DNA of 39,503 nucleotides from Acidobacteriota bacterium (GTDB lineage: Bacteria; Acidobacteriota; Terriglobia; UBA7540): positions 3,157 to 42,659 of the forward strand of contig QHZK01000045.1 of NCBI GenBank assembly GCA_003224635.1, written 5' to 3'. Both the position numbers and the translations under genes were made by a program. The stretch's first letter is position 1; every line of letters starts with the position of its first letter. The notes beneath the pieces were generated by a model. That model was not told where the DNA came from, did not search any database, and worked only from the letters and a program-made list of their open reading frames with translations. Positions 31,440 through 39,357 of the stretch are shown here, piece by piece.

Positions 31440-32654
31440 ATGAAAATAGTTATCAATGCGGCTTCCGCCAAGATGGGCGGGGCCGTTACTTATCTCACGA
31501 ATCTTCTCCGGCACGTACCCCCGCCAGAAAGCGGCCACGAATTCCTGGTTCTCTTGCCGCCCGGAACCGCTGAGGCCCAGAAAAACCTTGCTCCCAACAT
31601 CAAACTCTTCCCATCGCCGGTTGGAAGCGCCGGCCTGTGGAAGCGGATCTGGTGGAGCCAGGTAACGCTGCGAAGTTTCCTCAAAAGACAGCGTGCGGAT
31701 GTTTTGTTCTCGTCGGCCAACTTCGGAATGTTCTTCTGCCCCATACGGCAGGTCTTGCTGATCCAAAATCTGCTCTACGTTTCCGATATCTATCAACGGA
31801 TGTTCTTACCCAGGCACCGCCTGAGGAAGAAAATCAATTTCAGATTGCGCCGCCGGCTGCTTCGCTGGAGCGCGCAGGCGGCGGATGTGGTCATGACCCC
31901 GACTGAGGCTGCGATGGAAGCGCTCCGGCACTACGTTGAGCTTCCAGCCTCGAAGGCGCTGGCGAACCCCTACGGTGTTTCTGGAGCGGATGGGGGCCTG
32001 GACGGGCCGCCTGAGAAACGAGAGCGCCCTCGTTCCTGCGAGGAGCCAACCGTGGTCCTTCTCTTCCCCTCGTTGTACGCCGAGCACAAGAACCTGGGAA
32101 CGCTCTTGAAAGCGCTGCCCCTGCTTAACGGAAGCGGAAGGCGCAAGTTCTTTCTGAGAACGACGGCGGCCCCCAATTGGATGAATTGGGCAGTCACTTT
32201 CAAAGACGACCTTGCCCTTGCCCAATCCCCTGACGTGGCGCCCAGGGTGGAGTTCATCGGCCCGCTGGGGCGAGAGCAGACACTGGAAACCTATCGTCAC
32301 GCCGATATATTGGTCTTTCCGTCTTTGGTCGAATCCTTCGGCTATCCAATGGTGGAAGCGATGGCGGCCGGTCTGCCGATCGTGGCTTCTGACACCGCGA
32401 CCAACCGAGAAATCTGCGCCGAGGCAGCCGTGTATTTCCGCCCGATTAGCCCTGAGGATCTAGCTCATCAGATCAGACAATTGGCGGCAGACGACTCTCT
32501 CCAGGCGAAGCTCGGCGCCGCCGGCCGCGAGCGTGCAGCGACCCATTTTCGTTGGGAGGAGCACGTTCGGCGGCTCCTTGCAAGAGTCGGCGCCCCCTCG
32601 CCAAAGGTCGTAGCATCCGATCGCGCCGCACCGAAACCGCTGTCATGTCGGTAA
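31440..32654 (+). CDS. Glycosyltransferase family 4 (GT-B)
   Basis: A 404-residue glycosyltransferase. It opens MKIVINAASAKMGGAVTYLT with the acceptor-side glycine loop, and has VLLIQNLLYVSDIYQRMFLP, ADVVMTPTEAAMEALRHYVE, then TVVLLFPSLYAEHKNLGTLL, VEFIGPLGREQTLETYRHAD and ESFGYPMVEAMAAGLPIVAS (E-x7-E). It resembles mannosyl- and rhamnosyl-type GT4 enzymes of O-antigen loci. The start is ATG 31440; the frame is open 78 bases further upstream, overlapping the previous gene, but that part has the composition of a shadow. The stop overlaps a possible ATG of the radical SAM gene (TAATG at 32652-32656). Confidence 0.93.
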   Translation: MKIVINAASAKMGGAVTYLTNLLRHVPPPESGHEFLVLLPPGTAEAQKNLAPNIKLFPSPVGSAGLWKRIWWSQVTLRSFLKRQRADVLFSSANFGMFFCPIRQVLLIQNLLYVSDIYQRMFLPRHRLRKKINFRLRRRLLRWSAQAADVVMTPTEAAMEALRHYVELPASKALANPYGVSGADGGLDGPPEKRERPRSCEEPTVVLLFPSLYAEHKNLGTLLKALPLLNGSGRRKFFLRTTAAPNWMNWAVTFKDDLALAQSPDVAPRVEFIGPLGREQTLETYRHADILVFPSLVESFGYPMVEAMAAGLPIVASDTATNREICAEAAVYFRPISPEDLAHQIRQLAADDSLQAKLGAAGRERAATHFRWEEHVRRLLARVGAPSPKVVASDRAAPKPLSCR

Positions 32655-33634
32655 TGGGTTTAGCCGGGACCAACAGATTCCTCCGAACGCTCGGCATTTA
32701 CCTGATTAAGCGCAACCGGGCTTTTCGCAGCCCGTTGGGCCAGGCGATGTACCTGGGATACGTCTCCCGCAGGATGCGCAAGCTCGATAAGCGTCCGCCG
32801 TTTGTTCACATTGAAACCACGAATGTGTGCAATGCCCGCTGCACGATGTGCTCGTATCCGATCATGCAAAGACCCAAAGGTTACATGAGCGACCAGCTTT
32901 ACCTCAAAATCCTCCGGGATTGCGCGGAGATGAGAGTTGCCGACGTCAACTTGCAATACCTGGGCGAGCCTCTTCTGGACCAAAAAATCTGCGACCGCAT
33001 CCGAGAGGCCAAAGAGTACGGCTTTCGAGTGCAGATGGTCTCCAACGCCTCGCTCCTCGACGAAGCCAAGGCGCGCGGACTCCTCGCCAGCGGCGTCGAC
33101 GAGCTGCGTATCAGCATGGACGGCTTCACACCGAAGACGTTCGAGGATATCCGAGTCGGGCTGAAGTTCGAAAAGGTCAAGGGAAACGTCGAGAGATTTC
33201 TCGACCTGCGGGCCCGTCATCGGGGCGCCAGGCCCCGAGTTGTCATGTGCTTCGTGGGGTTGGCCGGCAATCAATCAGAGAGCAAACAATTCTACGATTT
33301 CTGGCGAGGCAAAGTTGACCTCGTCCTGATCTCGCAGGCTAGAGACTGGGCCGGGCAGCTTCCCCTCGTCCAACTGGGTGCCACTTATTCCACGAGTCTT
33401 CCCAGAGTTCCTTGCAACCACCTGTGGGAGGAAGTGATCGTCCTGCACGATGGCCGAGTCACGGTTTGCTGCGAATCGTACGACGGCCAAATTACGGTCG
33501 GCGACGTCCGGGAGCAGCCCTTGGCTGAAATCTGGAGAGGACCTGCGTACGAAAGGCTACGCAGGCTCCACCGAGAGAATCGCGCCGGGGAAATTCCCCT
33601 TTGCGGCGCCTGCAAGTATTATGCGATCTGGTAA
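32645..33634 (+). CDS. Radical SAM/SPASM domain protein
   Basis: A 329-residue iron-sulfur enzyme. The core motif ETTNVCNARCTMCSYPIM gives the CxxxCxxC cluster (C62, C66, C69 with the 32645 start) that binds a 4Fe-4S centre and SAM. QYLGEPLLDQKI is the usual 'GGEPLL' motif with the first Gly replaced, and ELRISMDGFTPKTFEDIR is the next radical SAM barrel strand. The C-terminal SPASM-type region (PCNHLWEEVIVLHDGRVTVC, then CESYDGQITVGDV and IPLCGACKYY) has several Cys for an auxiliary cluster. Start is ATG 32645 or ATG 32654 (TAATG). Cytosolic. In a polysaccharide locus it might carry out a radical modification of a sugar, such as epimerisation or dehydration; no peptide substrate gene is near. 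Confidence 0.9.
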   Translation: MSVMGLAGTNRFLRTLGIYLIKRNRAFRSPLGQAMYLGYVSRRMRKLDKRPPFVHIETTNVCNARCTMCSYPIMQRPKGYMSDQLYLKILRDCAEMRVADVNLQYLGEPLLDQKICDRIREAKEYGFRVQMVSNASLLDEAKARGLLASGVDELRISMDGFTPKTFEDIRVGLKFEKVKGNVERFLDLRARHRGARPRVVMCFVGLAGNQSESKQFYDFWRGKVDLVLISQARDWAGQLPLVQLGATYSTSLPRVPCNHLWEEVIVLHDGRVTVCCESYDGQITVGDVREQPLAEIWRGPAYERLRRLHRENRAGEIPLCGACKYYAIW

Positions 33635-34307
33635 CAAAGCTCCCGCTTACGTCGATGCGCCGCTCTTCCACAACGGGAACCCGCGCACCCCGATCGAGCG
33701 CAGCTACTATGAAGGCTATTGGCGTGTTCCCGTCGCGCCGCCGGAAGAAGATCCGCTGACCGAGGAGCGCGTAAGGAGATTTGCCGCACTCTGCGGCAGC
33801 CAGGCCGCAGTGCTCGACCTCGGGTGTGGAAGTGGACGCGGGACCAGGTTGTTGGACGCTTCAGGACGCCAGGTCGTGGGGCTGGATATTTCCCGTGAGG
33901 CGCTCGGCCGGGCGAGGCAAGTCGATAGAAAAGGAGTTTACGTCCAGGCGGCTTGCGACGCGCCGTTGCCATTCGACTCGAACACCTTTGACGCCGTGTA
34001 CTCAGCGGAAGTCATCGAGCATCTGCTGGACCCCAGGGCAATGGTATCGGAATGCCGCCGTGTCTTGAAACCCGGAGGAATTCTTTTCCTCACCACGCCC
34101 TATCATGGCCTCATCAAGAACCTGATCGTTGTGGCAGCGGCTTTCGAGCGGCATTTCGACCCCACCGGGCCCCATATCCGCTTCTTCACCGCAAACTCGT
34201 TGTGCCGGCTCCTGGTGAGTTGCGGCTTTGCGATCCGGCAGATTTCCTATCTCGGAAGATTTTGGCCGGTTTGGATGAACATGGCTGTTTGCGCCCGAAA
34301 AGTCTGA
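33621..34307 (+). CDS. Class I SAM-dependent methyltransferase
   Basis: A 228-residue methyltransferase (Methyltransf_11/25 type). Motif I is AAVLDLGCGSGRGTRLLDAS; motif II GLDISREALGRARQVD; then LPFDSNTFDAVYSAEVIEHL (motif IV) and RVLKPGGILFLTTPYHGLIK, with LVSCGFAIRQISYLGRFWPV at the end. The start ATG 33621 overlaps the radical SAM gene by 14 bases, so the two are tightly coupled. The frame extends further upstream within that gene, but that part is a shadow. Probably acts on the same sugar or intermediate as its neighbour; acceptor unknown. Confidence 0.92.
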   Translation: MRSGNKAPAYVDAPLFHNGNPRTPIERSYYEGYWRVPVAPPEEDPLTEERVRRFAALCGSQAAVLDLGCGSGRGTRLLDASGRQVVGLDISREALGRARQVDRKGVYVQAACDAPLPFDSNTFDAVYSAEVIEHLLDPRAMVSECRRVLKPGGILFLTTPYHGLIKNLIVVAAAFERHFDPTGPHIRFFTANSLCRLLVSCGFAIRQISYLGRFWPVWMNMAVCARKV

Positions 34308-34406
34308 CGTGATGGCGGACTCAAGGCGGCCCTGGCATGAGCAACCGGTGCAGCGCAGGCGATTGCGTCCAGCAGCTCCTCGCATCGGTCTCGGCAAGGC
34401 ACGGAA

Positions 34407-35354
34407 ATGATTCTTGAAGATGCCGACATCCCGGCGCGCGCGCCGGTCAGCGTTCTGGTGCTGACGCGCAACGAAGAGGCGAATATCGCCGAGTGTTTGG
34501 AGAGCCTTCGGTGGGCCGCCGAGGTCCTGGTGGTGGACTCCCTGAGCACCGACCGGACGGCGGAAATCGCCGAAGCCTTGGGCGCCAAGGTTTGTCCTCA
34601 TGCCTTCGCCGGTTATGCCGATCAACGTAACTGGGCGCTTCAGAACCTGCCCTTCGCTTACGACTGGGTCCTGATGATCGACGCCGATGAGCGCATTCCC
34701 GGGGCGCTGGCCCACGAAATCAGGAAGGCGGTCAGCCGCTCGAACGATACGTACTCGGGGTTTTACATCTCACGCCGGCTCTTCTTCATGGGGCGCTGGT
34801 TAAGGCACGGCGGGCTCTATCCGACCTGGCTTCTGCGGCTCTTCAAGCGACAGTTGGCTCGCGTGGAGGAACGTCCGGTGAATGAGCACGTCATCGTGAA
34901 CGGCCGGGTCGGCTACCTGGGTCAGCCCCTCGACCACGTGGACCGCCGGCCCTTGAGCGATTGGGTGGCCAAACAGAATCGCTATGCCGGTCTCCAGGCT
35001 GCGGAATACCTTCGCGAAAAGTCCCGGAAAGGATTCGAGAGCTCAATCCGCGCCAGCCTGCGGGGCAGCCAGGCCGAACGAAAGCGATGGATCAAGCTCC
35101 ACGTCTGGAATCGCCTGCCTTTGCTCGTGCGCCCTTTCTTGTTCTTTGCTCGGAATTATTTTCTCAAGGCAGGCTTCCTCGACGGGCGCGCGGGATTCAT
35201 TTATCACGTCTTGTGGAGCTTTTGGGTGAAATTCCTCATCGACGTGAAAGTCATCGAGCGGCAGTCAGGCGTTGGCAGGCCAGGCGGCACCGCGTGGAGC
35301 CTCGATCACCTCGGTCGCGGGGATTCGAAGTCCGAGAAGGTAACGGCGTCCTGA
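34407..35354 (+). CDS. Glycosyltransferase family 2 (WaaE/KdtX-like)
   Basis: A 315-residue inverting GT-A glycosyltransferase. VSVLVLTRNEEANIAECLES is the family 2 beginning, VLVVDSLSTDRTAEIAEALG follows, and WVLMIDADERIPGALAHEIR holds the DAD (DXD) metal-sugar motif. YISRRLFFMGRWLRHGGLYP then RLFKRQLARVEERPVNEHVI and YLGQPLDHVDRRPLSDWVAK are typical of the WaaE/KdtX lipopolysaccharide-core subgroup. The C-terminal part has an amphipathic, membrane-associating segment (LPLLVRPFLFFARNYFL). No strong ribosome site precedes ATG 34407. It is separated by 99 bases from the methyltransferase and 93 bases from asparagine synthase. It probably adds a glucose-like residue. Confidence 0.93.
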   Translation: MILEDADIPARAPVSVLVLTRNEEANIAECLESLRWAAEVLVVDSLSTDRTAEIAEALGAKVCPHAFAGYADQRNWALQNLPFAYDWVLMIDADERIPGALAHEIRKAVSRSNDTYSGFYISRRLFFMGRWLRHGGLYPTWLLRLFKRQLARVEERPVNEHVIVNGRVGYLGQPLDHVDRRPLSDWVAKQNRYAGLQAAEYLREKSRKGFESSIRASLRGSQAERKRWIKLHVWNRLPLLVRPFLFFARNYFLKAGFLDGRAGFIYHVLWSFWVKFLIDVKVIERQSGVGRPGGTAWSLDHLGRGDSKSEKVTAS

Positions 35355-35386
35355 GCCGTCGGCGGTAGCCCCTCGAACGCCGGAAG

Positions 35387-35415
35387 GACCGCTGCTCGCA
35401 GAGCAAACGGCGGTC
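35387..35415. promoter_or_regulatory. Two-tier stem-loop before asparagine synthase gene
   Basis: GACCGC (35387-35392) pairs with GCGGTC (35410-35415), and within it TGCTC-GCA-GAGCA forms a second stem. It lies 32 bases before ATG 35448. No T-run follows. It may be a leader structure for the asparagine synthase message or a repeat; no Shine-Dalgarno is visible for this gene. Confidence 0.35.
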
Positions 35416-35447
35416 ACGGTATTCTGTAATTCTCGATCGGTCTGTTT

Positions 35448-37379
35448 ATGTGCGGCATAGCAGGAATAGCTGGAGAACCGAGCGGACCCTTCATCCGCGC
35501 CATGACCCGCGCGCTGGTCCACCGCGGTCCGGACGGCGAAGGCTATTACTCCGCCCGGGGTGTAACGCTGGGGCATCGACGACTTAGCGTCATCGACCTC
35601 GAAACCGGCTCCCAGCCCATGACCACCGCCGACGGGCGATACACCATCGCGTTTAACGGAGAGATTTACAACTTCCGGGAGCTGCGGAAGGAACTCGAGT
35701 CGCACGGCGTGCGTTTCCGGACGGAGTCGGATACGGAGGCGCTCCTCCACGCCTACGCGCGCTGGGGCAAGAGCTCACTCACCAAGCTGGTGGGGATGTT
35801 CGCCTTCGCGCTCTGGGACTCGAAGGACCGTCGCCTGCTTCTCGCCCGCGATCGCCTCGGCCTCAAGCCCCTGTATTACGCCGAGGTCGGCGGAAGCTTC
35901 CTCTTCGCGTCCGAGATCAAGGCTCTGCTCGCGCATCCCGAGGTCGAGCGCGAACTCGACCCCGTCGCCCTGGATGATTATTTGACCTACCTTTACGTTC
36001 CGGCGCCCAGGACCATTTTCCGGGGGATCCATGAACTTCCTCCCGCGCACTGGCTGGAGTGGCAGGACGGGAACGCGAGGCGGGAATGCTATTGGGACGT
36101 TTGTTTCCAAACCCAGCGGCACTCCTTCCAGGAAAGCGTCCTCGAAGCGCGAGAGAAGCTGGACGAGTCCGTCAGGGCCAGGTTGGTGAGCGATGTGCCG
36201 CTGGGAGTCTTTTTGAGCGGGGGCCTCGATTCGAGCACGGTCGCGTATTTGATGGCGCGGCACTCGTCGGAACCCGTGCGCGCTTTCACGCTCGGGTTCA
36301 GCGAAGGCGCCCATCTCTATAACGAATGGCAGTTCGCGCGCGAGGTCAGCGACGCCATCGGGGCCGACGCGCGCGAGCTCGTCATCCCGCCGCCCTCCAC
36401 GGCCTTGCTCGAAACCGTCACGAGGTACTTCGACGAGCCCTTCGGCAATCCCACCAATCTTCTGCTTTATCAGTTGTCGGAGGCGGCCCGGAGATACGTC
36501 ACCGTGGCCCTGGTGGGCGACGCGGGCGACGAAGTCTTCCTGGGCTACCCGCGCTATCAAGGGGCGGTCCTGGCCCAGGGGTATCGCGCCGCGCCGCTCA
36601 TGCTGCGGCAGGCGCTCGGGCGCTGCGCCTCATTACTTACCGAGCCCGGCAACGGGAGCCACTTTACGCGCCGGCTTCGGGAGTTTCTTACGGGCGCCAC
36701 TCAACCCCCTGAAGAGATGTATCTCGACTGGATCTCATACTTCAACCGGCCGCTGCGCCGGCGGCTCTACACCTCGGACGCTCAGCGCGAGCTCGGGGAT
36801 TACGACTCCTCGCAGTTTCTGCTGAGGCTGTTCTCCCGGAGCGCCTCCAAGGACTTGCTGGACCGCATCAGTTATGTGGACTTGCACTCCTACCTTCCTT
36901 ACAACATCCTTCGTTACTCCGATCGCATGAGCATGGCCCACGGCCTGGAGATCCGGTGTCCCTACACGGACCACCGGCTGGTTGAGTTTGTCGCCGGCTT
37001 GCCCTGGCAATACAAACTGCACCGCACTGAGACCAAGGTTCTCTTGCGGAACGCCGCCAAACCCTGGCTGCCGAAGAGCGTCTTCCGCCGCTCCAAGATG
37101 GGGCTGAATCCTCCGATGGGTCTATGGCTGCGCGAACACTTGAAGCCGTCACTCGGAGAGTATCTGTCGACGGAGTGCGTTCGCCGCCGCGGATACTTCC
37201 GGACGGAAACGATCGAAGAGTTGGTCCGAGATCACCTGAACGGGCGCCGGGACTATTCACTTCATCTCTGGGCGCTCATTTCTTTTGAAGCATGGCACCG
37301 CCAGTACCTCGACTCCAGACCGGACCCGTCGCTCTCGCTGACGAGCGCCTCCGCCTGCCCGAGTTCGCGCCTCGCCTGA
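35448..37379 (+). CDS. asnB: Asparagine synthase (glutamine-hydrolysing)
   Basis: A 643-residue class II amidotransferase. The N-terminal glutaminase domain starts MCGIAGIAG, so Cys2 is the nucleophile after Met removal, with RALVHRGPDGEGYY, GHRRLSVID and AFNGEIYN as further marks. The C-terminal synthase domain has the pyrophosphate motif LSGGLDSSTVAYLMARHS at about 256-273, VGDAGDEVFLGYPRY and DRMSMAHGLEIRCPYTDHRL. It uses glutamine and ATP to amidate aspartate or, in polysaccharide loci, possibly a uronic acid or other carboxylated sugar. Such genes commonly sit next to heparinase-like lyases in exopolysaccharide loci. The 3' end overlaps the lyase gene by 88 bases. Confidence 0.95.
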   Translation: MCGIAGIAGEPSGPFIRAMTRALVHRGPDGEGYYSARGVTLGHRRLSVIDLETGSQPMTTADGRYTIAFNGEIYNFRELRKELESHGVRFRTESDTEALLHAYARWGKSSLTKLVGMFAFALWDSKDRRLLLARDRLGLKPLYYAEVGGSFLFASEIKALLAHPEVERELDPVALDDYLTYLYVPAPRTIFRGIHELPPAHWLEWQDGNARRECYWDVCFQTQRHSFQESVLEAREKLDESVRARLVSDVPLGVFLSGGLDSSTVAYLMARHSSEPVRAFTLGFSEGAHLYNEWQFAREVSDAIGADARELVIPPPSTALLETVTRYFDEPFGNPTNLLLYQLSEAARRYVTVALVGDAGDEVFLGYPRYQGAVLAQGYRAAPLMLRQALGRCASLLTEPGNGSHFTRRLREFLTGATQPPEEMYLDWISYFNRPLRRRLYTSDAQRELGDYDSSQFLLRLFSRSASKDLLDRISYVDLHSYLPYNILRYSDRMSMAHGLEIRCPYTDHRLVEFVAGLPWQYKLHRTETKVLLRNAAKPWLPKSVFRRSKMGLNPPMGLWLREHLKPSLGEYLSTECVRRRGYFRTETIEELVRDHLNGRRDYSLHLWALISFEAWHRQYLDSRPDPSLSLTSASACPSSRLA

Positions 37380-39277
37380 CGCGACCCTCTTGGGGAGTGT
37401 ACTGGCGGACGGCGCGCCACTTGAGCGGACCGCAACTCGTCTGCCTGGTCCGAAGGCGACTGTTGGGCGGCGGTGGTCTGGCCAAGCCCGCTCGCGCCCA
37501 GGCCCGGCTTCGGATACCGGCGCGCCCTCCAAAGTTTGCCGAGTGGAGGCCAGGATGGTCGCGGGATATGCTGGAGACTCAGGCGTGGGAATTCTTGAAT
37601 GTCCCGAGAGCCGCGCCCGGCCCCATTCCCTGGTCCGGCGAGGACCTTCCAAAGCTTTGGCACTACCACCTGAATTACTGCCATTTCCTGAACGTAGACC
37701 TCACCGACTCCGAAGACGAGCCCTTGCTGCGCTCGGCGCTCGCCATCGCGCTGGACTGGATCGATCGCAACCCGACGGGCGGCGAGATCGGCTGGGAGCC
37801 TTACCCTTTGTCGTTGCGAATCGTCAACTGGCTGAAGTTCCTCGCCCGAAATGCTGAGCGCCTGAAAGAACTCGGCGAAGATGCGGCGCCCGGAGGTTCG
37901 GCCATCGACCGCATCGCCGCCAGCCTGCACGTGCAAGCGCTCACGCTCGAGCGGCGGCTCGAAAAGGACCTTCGAGCCAACCACCTCCTCAAGAACGCGA
38001 AGGCGCTTATCTTTGCCGGAGCGCTCCTCGAAGCTCCCGAAACTCCGCGCTGGCTGGAAAAAGGCGGAAAGCTCCTGAAGGCCGAGCTCGCGGAGCAGGT
38101 CCTGGCGGATGGCGGGCACATCGAAAGATGCCCGATGTACCACGCCCAGGTGTTGGACGACCTCCTCGACCTGCAGGCGCTTACCTCCGCCTCTGCCGAG
38201 ACCGTCGGCTACGGGCCGATGTTATCGGGACTCATCGCGCAGATGGCCGGCTTCCTCCGCGCCATCCTTCACCCCGATGGCGAAATCCCCCTGCTGAACG
38301 ACTCGGCCTTAGGCATAGCGCGGTCCCCCCAGGAGTTGCTCCACCTCGCGGGACGTCCCGCCGCGCCCCCGAGCGTCCGGGGCGTGACCGTGCTGGCCGC
38401 CTCGGGTTACGCGGTTGTCCGCGATCTGGGTTCCGAAAGCTGCCTCGTTTTTGACGGCGGTCCGCTCGGCCCTGATTACCAACTCGGGCACGCCCATTGC
38501 GACGTCCTGAGCTACGAGCTGTCGCTCGAAGGACAGCGAGTGGTCGTCGATACCGGCGTGAGCACTTACGAAAAGGGTCCCGAGCGGCACTACGAGCGCT
38601 CGACCGCGGCCCATAATACGCTCCGAATCGATGGCGAGGAGCAGGCCGAGATCTGGGCCGCCTTCAGGGTCGGGCGCCGTCCGCGCGTCGGGCGGATCGA
38701 GGGCGGCGACGTCCAGGGATGCCAGTTGGTGCGTGGAAAGCACTTCGGCTACCGGCGCCTTGGCGTCACGCACACCAGAGTGGTCATTCGCACCCCGGAA
38801 AGCTCCTGGCTGGTTTTGGACTCCCTGACCGGAAAAGGACGACACCGGGTTGAATCATTCGTTCATTTTCACCCCGCCGTCGCGCTCGTGCCTTGTGCGG
38901 AAGGTGGTAGAGATGTTCCGGAGGAACGTCTCCCGACTGCAGCAGAGGGTTACAAAGACGTTCCGCCGGAACGTCTCTCCGGAGACGAGGAAGCCGGCGA
39001 GGTCCAAGCAATGCTGCCCCGCTGGACCTTGCAGTTCGGAGACTATCGATACTTCTTCATGACCTTGGGCGGCGGCGAACTCACCGTGACGCGAAGCTGG
39101 TATGCATCCGAATTCGGCCTTCGCCAGACCCGCCCTGTGATCCTCTGGACTTGGACGGGGGACTTGCCCACAACGATGCTTTACGCCTTCGTGCCGGCGG
39201 ACGCCACACCGCCGATCGTCCGTCGCGTAGACGCGAACACCGTCGAGGTCGATGGTGCGACGATACGTCTGGCCTAG
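37292..39277 (+). CDS. Heparinase II/III-like (alginate lyase) family protein
   Basis: A 661-residue polysaccharide lyase-like protein. The first part is an alpha/alpha toroid (LWHYHLNYCHFLNVDLTDSE; EIGWEPYPLSLRIVNWLKFL; ANHLLKNAKALIFAGALLEA; MYHAQVLDDLLDLQALTSA). The Heparinase_II_III domain has LGHAHCDVLSYELSLEGQRV, VVDTGVSTYEKGPERHYERS and TAAHNTLRIDGEEQAEIW. Asn/His in NHLLKN, Tyr in the YHAQV loop and His in LGHAHCD correspond to the usual active-site residues. It has no evident signal peptide. The start ATG 37292 lies 88 bases inside the asparagine synthase gene; later starts are possible. Near its C-terminus, two palindromic repeats add about 30 residues in frame (DVPEERL and DVPPERL). 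It would trim or cut the polymer made by the locus. Confidence 0.9.
   Translation: MAPPVPRLQTGPVALADERLRLPEFAPRLTRPSWGVYWRTARHLSGPQLVCLVRRRLLGGGGLAKPARAQARLRIPARPPKFAEWRPGWSRDMLETQAWEFLNVPRAAPGPIPWSGEDLPKLWHYHLNYCHFLNVDLTDSEDEPLLRSALAIALDWIDRNPTGGEIGWEPYPLSLRIVNWLKFLARNAERLKELGEDAAPGGSAIDRIAASLHVQALTLERRLEKDLRANHLLKNAKALIFAGALLEAPETPRWLEKGGKLLKAELAEQVLADGGHIERCPMYHAQVLDDLLDLQALTSASAETVGYGPMLSGLIAQMAGFLRAILHPDGEIPLLNDSALGIARSPQELLHLAGRPAAPPSVRGVTVLAASGYAVVRDLGSESCLVFDGGPLGPDYQLGHAHCDVLSYELSLEGQRVVVDTGVSTYEKGPERHYERSTAAHNTLRIDGEEQAEIWAAFRVGRRPRVGRIEGGDVQGCQLVRGKHFGYRRLGVTHTRVVIRTPESSWLVLDSLTGKGRHRVESFVHFHPAVALVPCAEGGRDVPEERLPTAAEGYKDVPPERLSGDEEAGEVQAMLPRWTLQFGDYRYFFMTLGGGELTVTRSWYASEFGLRQTRPVILWTWTGDLPTTMLYAFVPADATPPIVRRVDANTVEVDGATIRLA
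38910..38932. repeat. Palindromic element inside the lyase gene, copy 1
   Basis: GAGATGTTCC-GGA-GGAACGTCTC: ten-base arms that differ from perfect pairing by one G:T. It encodes DVPEERL in frame. It belongs to the same type as copy 2, 47 bases on. Confidence 0.8.
38956..38976. repeat. Palindromic element inside the lyase gene, copy 2
   Basis: AGACGTTCC-GCC-GGAACGTCT: perfect nine-base arms with a three-base loop, encoding DVPPERL in frame. It is directly followed by a second small hairpin, CGTCTC-TCCG-GAGACG (38972-38987), which shares its arm. Confidence 0.85.
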
Positions 39278-39357
39278 CCGGATCTTCATAATTCGCGCAG
39301 TAAGATACTAATAAGCCGAAGGCATCGCGCGCAAGTAGGCTGTGTGAACTGATAACG

